Assembly (NCBI GenBank): GCA_964622305.1 | Contig: CAZUPR010000022.1 | Location: 1 to 20,303, forward strand | Origin: SKKY01 sp964622305 | GTDB lineage: Bacteria > Bacillota > Peptococcia > Peptococcales > SKKY01 | Length of the DNA stretch: 20,303 nt | Reading direction: 5' to 3' | Part shown: one piece after another, positions 14,216 to 20,303 of the stretch | Layout of the letters: each line of letters starts with the position of its first letter | How positions within the stretch are numbered: the first letter of the stretch is position 1 | The notes under the pieces: model-generated | What the model saw: only the letters and a program-made list of their open reading frames with translations | What the model was told of the DNA's origin: nothing | Databases searched by the model: none | Program-made: the position numbers and the translations under genes

Positions 14216-14773
14216 ATGTTTTTAATTGCAGGCCTGGGTAATCCGGGCCCTAAATATGAGAAAACTAAACATAATGTTGGCTTTTGGGTAATCGATGCCC
14301 TGGCCCAGGAGTTTGGCATAAGTCTGGACAAGAAAAACTGCAAGGCTATATCTGGAACGGGCTTTTATGGAGGGAAAAAAATCCTCCTGGCCAAGCCTCA
14401 AACCTACATGAATCTGAGTGGGGAGTCTGTAATCCAGTTGCTAAATTACTATGATAATATGGATGACCTCATTGTTATTCACGATGAGCTGGACTTACCC
14501 GAAGGCAGGATTCGCCTGAAATCTGGCGGTGGGCTGGCAGGTCACAATGGACTCAGATCCATTGCCCAGCATCTGAATTCCAATGATTTCGACCGCCTCC
14601 GCATTGGTATTGGCAGGCCTGCACAGAAAAAAGTGGTCAATTATGTTTTGGAACCCTTTAGCCAGGAACAGCAGGAAGAAATTGACCAGGCCGTCAAAAA
14701 ATCGGTAGCCGCCATAAAAAGCTGGCTGGATGAGGGAATTGAAGCAGCCATGAATGAGCATAATAAGAATTAA
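14216..14773 (+). CDS. pth: Peptidyl-tRNA hydrolase
   Basis: 185-residue cytosolic esterase that frees tRNA from peptidyl-tRNA dropped by stalled ribosomes. Landmarks: MFLIAGLGNPGPKYEKTKHNVGF with the catalytic His and the conserved Asn, LAKPQTYMNLSGESV, IHDELDLPEGRIRLKSGGGLAGHNGLRS with the catalytic Asp, and FDRLRIGIGRP. The start is ATG at 14216, 9 nt after GGGGGAA. The reading frame stays open upstream into palindrome copy 4, where ATGs exist (14177 and after), but family alignment and the ribosome-binding site rule them out. It is followed 27 nt later by mfd, as in many Bacillota. Confidence 0.97.
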   Translation: MFLIAGLGNPGPKYEKTKHNVGFWVIDALAQEFGISLDKKNCKAISGTGFYGGKKILLAKPQTYMNLSGESVIQLLNYYDNMDDLIVIHDELDLPEGRIRLKSGGGLAGHNGLRSIAQHLNSNDFDRLRIGIGRPAQKKVVNYVLEPFSQEQQEEIDQAVKKSVAAIKSWLDEGIEAAMNEHNKN

Positions 14774-14800
14774 ACACAATAGGAACTAAAGAAGAAATTT

Positions 14801-17800
14801 ATGAGAGTTGATTCTATGAAACTAGACTATCGCAGCCTCTTTGATTTAAAAAAAATGCAGCCTGAATTAGCAAAAATCAAGGAAGGTAAAAATAATAAGA
14901 TTTTAATTTACGGCCTGGATGACCATAAAAAAGCCATTCTGGCCACTTTGTTGTGCCCCAAAAAGGGTCCCAGCCTCTTTATTTTTGAAAACGAGAAGAA
15001 GGCCAAGGCATTTTATGAACTCTTTCAGGAGACAGGCATCAGTCAGGCAGCCTATTTTCCCAGTCAGGAAAATATACCATTTCAGGTCTTTGCCCGCAGC
15101 ATGGACATTGAAAGCCAGAGGGCCGAGATTTTAAGCAGACTGGCCGCAGGTGAGGATATTGTGATTTTTGCCAGTATTCAATCGCTCAGGCACAAACTCC
15201 TTCCCCTGGAAGAATTTAAGGCCAATCTTTTGGAGATAAAACTGGGTCAAAAGCTTGATTTAGATGATTTTGCCTTAAGGATGGCTCATTCGGGCTACCG
15301 GCGGGCTGATTTGGTTATAAAAAGAGGGGATTTCAGCATCAGAGGAGGAATTATTGATATTTTCCCGCCAACTCTGGCTGACCCTGTTAGAATTGAACTT
15401 TTTGACGATGAGGTTGATTCTCTTCGTCTCTTTGATATAGATTCACAAAAATCCCTGGAAAAAATTGAGGATTTGCTCCTGGGGCCAGCTAATTCCTGGG
15501 GAGGCTTTTTCTTTAACAAAGAAGCTTCCATCCTGCGCCAGCTGGACCAGGATTTTCGCGACCAGCTGGAAGCTTATGAGCGAACAGGGGCCGCCGAAGC
15601 CGCCCGCTCACTCAGGCGGCTTCATGCTGAGCTGCGCGAAAAAGTCAGCGCCGGCATCCTGGACAACCTGGAGGAGTACCTTTTTCCCTACAGCTTTTCC
15701 GGCAGCAGCTCAGCCACCGGGCCCGACGGCCCGGCGGCGGCCTCCCTGGCTACCATCCTCGATTACCTGCCGGACGGGGCTCCTGTTTTCTTAGATGAGC
15801 CCAAACGTTTGGCAGCAGCCCTGGATTTAGCCCAAAGGGAAGAGGAAAAAATTTACTCAGACCTGGTCCAAAGGGGCCGGGTCTTTAAAAGGCAGTATCA
15901 AATATATTTGACCAGCCAGGAATTTACCCAGGCCCTGGGCAGGGTTAAAAGCCACTTTCTGGCCCTCCTTCCCAGCCAGGGTTCTTTTGACCTGGTCTAC
16001 GAAAACAGGATTAATGCAGACTTCCTTCAGGACCTGCCGCCCCTCTTTAATCTGGGGCAACAACTTTTTCACTACCTTAATGAAAAAGTCAGCCTGGGCT
16101 TTCGTATCTTTATTTCCCTTGATCAAGAGGGAAGAAGAGAGGCTCTGAAAGAAGAGGCCCAACACCAGGGGCTTTCCATCCAGGAGTTGAGTACAGTCAT
16201 GGGCTCAGGCGCCGAGGCTGGGCTACAAGTCCCTGGGCCAGCTTCCATGGCCGAAGATGCCGGCCCAGCCCAGCAGCAAAGTTTGGCCGCCCTCCCTCAT
16301 GGCATCTATTTCGCCAGCCTCAACCTGGAAAAAGGCCTGGAGGACAAAAAAAGCAAAAACATCTTCCTCACCCAGGAGGATATTTTCCATAAAAAGAAAA
16401 AAAGATCCAGCCAGATTTACAGCAAGGACTCAGAGCGAATCGGCTCAGTGACTGACCTGGAAATCGGCGACTTTGTGGTCCACACCTCCCACGGCATCGG
16501 CCAATATTTTGGCATCAGCAGCCTGGATGTTCAGGGCATAAAAAATGACTACCTCCTTATTAAATACAGGGGAGAGGACAAACTTTATGTGCCCGTGGAG
16601 CAGGCCCACTATCTGCAGAAATTTATCGGCAGCGAAGAAAAACGCCCCAAGCTCAACAAATTGGGAGGCAGCGACTGGCAGAGAACCAAGGCCAGGGTCC
16701 AGCAATCTATTGAGGACATGTCGGAAGAACTCCTGGAACTTTACGCCCGCCGGTCCATGAATCCCGGTTATGCTTTTTCGGCCGATGATTCTATCCAGCA
16801 GGAATTTGAGGATAACTTCCCCTGGGAGGAGACTCCGGATCAGCTGACAGCCATCAGAGACATCAAAAAAGACATGGAAAAAAATACTCCCATGGACCGC
16901 CTCCTTTGTGGCGACGTGGGCTATGGAAAAACTGAAGTGGCCATGCGGGCCGCCTTCAAGGCCGTCCGGGATAGCAAGCAGGTTGCCCTTTTGGTGCCAA
17001 CCACTATTCTGGCCGAGCAGCACTTTCACACCTTTACCCAGCGTTTTGCCGATTTTCCCGTCACCATTGAGGTTCTCAGCCGTTTTAAATCTGCCGCTGA
17101 GGAAAAAACTATCAAAGAAAAAACTGCCAAAGGTCAGGTGGATATTTTAATCGGCACCCACAAACTCCTCTCCCAGACCTTAAAATTTAAGGATTTGGGC
17201 CTACTGATTGTGGACGAGGAGCAACGTTTTGGGGTCCGCCACAAGGAAAAAATCAAGCAGCTCAAGGAAAATGTGGACGTGCTGACACTTTCAGCCACCC
17301 CCATCCCCAGAACCCTGCAAATGTCTCTGGCCGGCCTGCGTGATATGAGTTTAATCGAAACTCCACCTAAAAACCGCTACCCCATCCAGACTTTTGTGGT
17401 GGAAAAAAATGATGATCTCCTTCAGGAGGTTATTCAGCGGGAACTGGGCCGTGAGGGGCAGGTCTACTATGTTCACAACCGGGTTCATGACATCCATCTG
17501 GAGGCCAGCAAGCTCATGGAACTCTTGCCTCATGCCAGCTTTGCCGTGGCCCACGGACAGATGAAGGAAAATGAACTGGAAAAAACAATGCTGGACTTTA
17601 TGGAAGGCGGCAAGGACTGCCTGGCCAGCACCACCATCATCGAAACCGGCTTGGATATTCCCAATGTCAACACCCTTATTGTCGATGAGGCCGATAAGTA
17701 CGGTCTCTCCCAGCTTTATCAGCTGCGTGGGCGGGTGGGCCGCAGCCAGAGGGTTGCCTATGCCTATCTGACCTACAAGGCCGACAAGATGCTGACCGAA

Positions 17801-18669
17801 AATGCCGAAAAACGCCTCAAGGCCATCAAGGACTTTACTGAACTGGGCTCTGGCTTTAAAATTGCCCTCAGAGATTTGGAAATCCGCGGAGCCGGCAATC
17901 TTTTAGGCAAGGAGCAGCACGGCCACCTGGATGCTATCGGCTTTGCCCTCTACACTCAGATGCTGCAGGAAACTATTGAAGATCTGAAAATTAAAAAGCA
18001 GAGAGAGCTGGGGCTTTTGGATCAGGCGGAAGCCGGTCAGGCGGCCCAGGCCCAGAGGGAAAAGAAGACAGAAATTTCTCTGCCTATATCAGCCCTCATC
18101 CCCGAAGACTACATGGCAAATCCCGGCCTCAAGCTGGATTTCTACCAGAAAATTAAGACTGCAGCCAATGAAGAAGCCCTCTTGGATTTATCAGATGAGC
18201 TCATCGATCGTTTTGGCGATTATCCTGAGGAGACAGAAAACCTCTTTGAACTGGCTAAAATCCGCATCAAGATGGAAGAGCTTGGCCTGGAATCACTAAA
18301 ACTCCNNNNNNNNNNNNNNNNNNNNNNNNNNNNNNNNNNNNNNNNNNNNNNNNNNNNNNNNNNNNNNNNNNNNNNNNNNNNNNNNNNNNNNNNNNNNNNN
18401 NNNNNCTGGCTAAAATCCGCATCAAGATGGAAGAGCTTGGCCTGGAATCACTAAAACTCCGGGGCAAGAATCTGGAAATTCTGGTAAATGAGGGAACTTC
18501 TATTGAAGCGAAAACAATTATAAAACTTTCTGAAAACTTTAAGGGACAAGTGACCTTCAAGGATGACAATGGTTTTATGATAAGATATAGTATAAATTAT
18601 CAAAATAAAGAGGAACTTCTTAAGAAAACTCATGCTTTTCTTAAGGAATTGGGAGGAAAAGAAATATGA
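14801..18669 (+). CDS. mfd: Transcription-repair coupling factor Mfd (interrupted by a 100-N gap)
   Basis: ATP-dependent DNA translocase that removes RNA polymerase stalled at lesions and recruits UvrA. Order: UvrB-like N-terminal domains (HSGYRRADLVIKRGDFSIRGGIIDIFPP), RNA polymerase-interacting domain from about residue 549 (LEIGDFVVHTSHGIGQYFGI), Walker A GDVGYGKTE near 704, DEEQ box near 805, SATPIPRTLQMSL, TTIIETGLDIPNVNT, QLRGRVGRS, and the C-terminal TRCF domain. As given, the frame breaks at Ns 18306-18405. The 55 nt on each side are identical; collapsing them gives one frame of 1237 residues, ending at the TGA 18667-18669. The weakly conserved region at 15590-15780 is GC-rich. Start at ATG 14801; its ribosome-binding site is weak. 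Confidence 0.95.
18251..18460. other. Assembly artefact: 55-bp duplicated contig ends around a 100-N gap
   Basis: 18251-18305 and 18406-18460 are identical over all 55 bases. Exactly 100 Ns (18306-18405) lie between. Both copies encode LAKIRIKMEELGLESLKL of Mfd. Removing one copy and the Ns (155 nt, not divisible by 3) restores the mfd frame, so no sequence appears to be missing. Confidence 0.95.
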
Positions 18670-19667
18670 AAATTATTGCAGAAAGAAATTCAGGAAGAAG
18701 AAGCCAGGGAGCCAAAGGAAGCTCTTTGCAAAAATTCTTTCTCTTAGGCTTGATTTTACTGGTAGGAATGACCTTTTTAGCAGGCTGCGGTGGCGATAAA
18801 AAAGCAGATGCAAATAAGGTTTTGGTTACCATCGGCGACAAGGAGATTACCCAGGATCTTTTGGATAAGAGATTTGCCTTAATCAGCAGCAACTATAACT
18901 TTGACCCAGCCAACAAGGAGCACATGACCTACCAGGAAGAATTGAAGAAGCAGATTTTAGACAGTCTGATTGATGAGGCCGTTTTACTTGAAGAGGCTAT
19001 TAAACGTGGCTATGAAGTTCCGGCTTCACTGGTGGAAAGCGAGATCGAATTCTTTAAGGGCAAATTTGCCTCCGAGGCCGACTATGAAGATTACCTGGCC
19101 AACTACATCAAAACTACCAAGGAAGATTTTAAAGAGCTAATTGCCAACGATCTGACTATTTCGCAACTTTTTGACGAAATAACCTCCGTAGTTACAGAAA
19201 CTTCCATGACTGCAAGGGAATATTATGAGGCCAATAAGGATCAATTTGTTGGCCAAGAGGAAGTTTTAGCCACACATATTTTGGTTGACACTGAAGAAGA
19301 AGCAAAAAAACTGATTGAAGAGATTAAAAATGGTGCCGATATGCAGGAGTTGGCTTACGAGCATTCCACAGATCCATCAGCCCAAACTAATTTTGGCAAT
19401 CTGGGATGGTTTGGCAGAGGAGTTATGGTTCCTGAGTTTGAAGAAGCTGTATTTTCCCTGGAGCCAGGTCAACTTTATCCTGAACCAGTTAAGAGCCAGT
19501 TTGGTTATCATGTAATTTATCTTAAGGATAAAGAAGCAGCTGGTCTTCAGTCCTTTGCGGATCTTGAGGCAGAAATTGAAGATATGCTTCTGGAACTTGC
19601 AAAAAATGATTACTTTGTAGAATTTATCGACAGCCTGAGAAGCCAGGCTGATATTAAAATTAATTAA
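18666..19667 (+). CDS. PrsA/SurA-like peptidyl-prolyl isomerase lipoprotein
   Basis: 333-residue extracytoplasmic foldase, probably anchored to the outer face of the membrane. It has a long basic N-region, a hydrophobic stretch FFLLGLILLVGMTFLAGC and a lipobox with Cys41 as the lipidation site. A SurA-N-like helical region follows (VTIGDKEITQDLLDKRFALI; LDSLIDEAVLLEEAIKRGYEV). The parvulin domain is at about residues 198-295: ATHILVDTEEEAKKLIEEIKNG, STDPSAQTNFGNLGWFGRG, MVPEFEEAVFSLEPGQ, VKSQFGYHVIYL. The start overlaps the mfd stop as ATGA, with GGGAGG (18651-18656) upstream, so the two genes are translationally coupled. It probably assists folding of exported proteins; whether it is the main PrsA is unknown. 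Confidence 0.9.
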   Translation: MKIIAERNSGRRSQGAKGSSLQKFFLLGLILLVGMTFLAGCGGDKKADANKVLVTIGDKEITQDLLDKRFALISSNYNFDPANKEHMTYQEELKKQILDSLIDEAVLLEEAIKRGYEVPASLVESEIEFFKGKFASEADYEDYLANYIKTTKEDFKELIANDLTISQLFDEITSVVTETSMTAREYYEANKDQFVGQEEVLATHILVDTEEEAKKLIEEIKNGADMQELAYEHSTDPSAQTNFGNLGWFGRGVMVPEFEEAVFSLEPGQLYPEPVKSQFGYHVIYLKDKEAAGLQSFADLEAEIEDMLLELAKNDYFVEFIDSLRSQADIKIN

Positions 19668-19689
19668 TAAGTGGTGAGATCTTTTGCAG

Positions 19690-20303
19690 ATGCAGAAAAA
19701 GTCCTTTATAAAAGGGGCTCTGATTTTAAGTGCGGCCGGGATTTTCAGTAAAGTCCTGGGCGCCATCTACCGGATTCCCTTTACCCGGATTGTGGGTAAT
19801 GAGACTCTGGGCATATATCAGATGGCCTATCCTTTTTATACCCTGATCCTGGCGGTTTCGACTGCCGGGATTCCTTTGGCTGTGTCCAAACTGGTTTCTG
19901 AGAGGGAATGTCAGGGCGATTATGAGGGGGCGGCCAAGATTCTCCGCCTTTCCCTTACAGTCCTGGTGACCTTTGGCCTTTTGGCCTCCGGCCTTCTCTT
20001 TTTGTCTGCAGACTGGATATCCTTAAATATTTTAAAAGAGCCGCGTGCAGCCCTTTCTTTAAAGGCCATTGCTCCGGCTATCTTTTTCACATCGGTTATA
20101 GCCAGCTTCCGGGGCTACTTTCAGGGTCATCAGCAGATGACGCCAACGGCCCTGTCGCAGATTCTGGAGCAGGTAGTCAGGGTGGGGACAGTTTTCTTAG
20201 CTGTCTGGCTCTTTTTAGATTTTGGCATGGAGCAGGTGGCGGCAGGAGCCAGCCTGGGAGCATCCACAGGTTCCTTTGTGGCCATGTTGCTGATTTTAGG
20301 GAT
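19690..20303 (+). CDS. SpoVB/YtgP-like polysaccharide flippase, 3' end outside window
   Basis: 204 codons of an oligosaccharidyl-lipid flippase of the MOP superfamily, running open to the window end. Seen: KGALILSAAGIFSKVLGAIYRIPFTRIVG, ETLGIYQMAYPFYTLILAVSTAGIPLAVSKLVSE, and the family-typical FRGYFQGHQQMTPTALSQILEQVVRV between membrane helices. This pattern fits SpoVB/YtgP (MurJ-like) proteins, which move lipid-linked cell-wall or spore-cortex precursors across the membrane. ATG at 19690 is used; TTG at 19684, 5 nt after GGTGAG (19673-19678), is an alternative. Its position after mfd and the foldase gene matches other spore-formers, though spoVT is not between them. Confidence 0.9.
   Translation, partial: MQKKSFIKGALILSAAGIFSKVLGAIYRIPFTRIVGNETLGIYQMAYPFYTLILAVSTAGIPLAVSKLVSERECQGDYEGAAKILRLSLTVLVTFGLLASGLLFLSADWISLNILKEPRAALSLKAIAPAIFFTSVIASFRGYFQGHQQMTPTALSQILEQVVRVGTVFLAVWLFLDFGMEQVAAGASLGASTGSFVAMLLILG

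Noticed and set aside
13636..14343. Long minus-strand open frame (235 codons) opposite prs and pth
   Set aside because: It overlaps two well-supported genes and crosses the palindromic repeat. Its translation shows no known domain and looks like the complement of prs codons.
16445..17029. Minus-strand open frame of 194 codons inside mfd
   Set aside because: It lies opposite the RNA polymerase-interacting and Walker A regions of Mfd. No plausible ribosome-binding site or domain is seen; it is a shadow of biased codons.
18306..18669. Frameshifted mfd pseudogene with a separate 80-codon downstream gene
   Set aside because: The frame change is produced by the 100-N filler plus the 55-bp duplicated contig end. 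Removing them gives one intact frame.

Overview
The window looks like a draft or metagenome-assembled chromosome segment from an endospore-forming Bacillota, probably Clostridia. The block glmU-prs-pth-mfd-prsA-like foldase-spoVB-like flippase is a classic Bacillota order. The HisG is the short form that needs HisZ. Shine-Dalgarno sequences are strong and GTG/TTG starts are used. A block of exactly 100 Ns lies inside mfd. I cannot name a genus.

Layout: 50-2020 holds a DHA2-type MFS drug exporter and a GNAT acetyltransferase, separated by a perfect 50-bp palindrome. 2142-2549 (minus) is mscL, divergent from a YgiQ-family radical SAM gene (2683-4551) that is tightly coupled to a small GlsB/YeaQ-type membrane protein gene. 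A CGGC-domain protein (minus) and a membrane-anchored DUF192 protein (plus, probably with a CTG start) diverge from about 5244-5325. 5958-11618 is a compact histidine operon, hisZ-G-A-F-IE-D-B, with overlaps or 4-nt gaps throughout. hisC, hisH and a histidinol-phosphatase gene are absent, and HisD and HisB both lack canonical metal-ligand residues. 11731-20303 is the housekeeping block glmU, prs, pth, mfd, a PrsA/SurA-like lipoprotein and a truncated SpoVB/MurJ-like flippase. Prs makes the PRPP used by HisG; GlmU and the flippase serve the cell envelope; Pth and Mfd serve translation and repair.

The most striking non-coding content is a family of long palindromes with the arm GGGGACGCAACATTCTGT. 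Copies lie at 1-19 (cut by the window edge), 1433-1482, 4782-4832, 11625-11707 and 14123-14194. Each begins within about 10 nt of an upstream stop codon. In the co-directional gaps the copy ends just before, or appears to include, the next gene's Shine-Dalgarno. One copy has a second AT-rich hairpin at its centre, and one carries an extra half copy.

The gap in mfd is almost certainly artificial. The 55 bases before the Ns are repeated exactly after them, and collapsing the overlap restores one intact 1237-residue Mfd frame.
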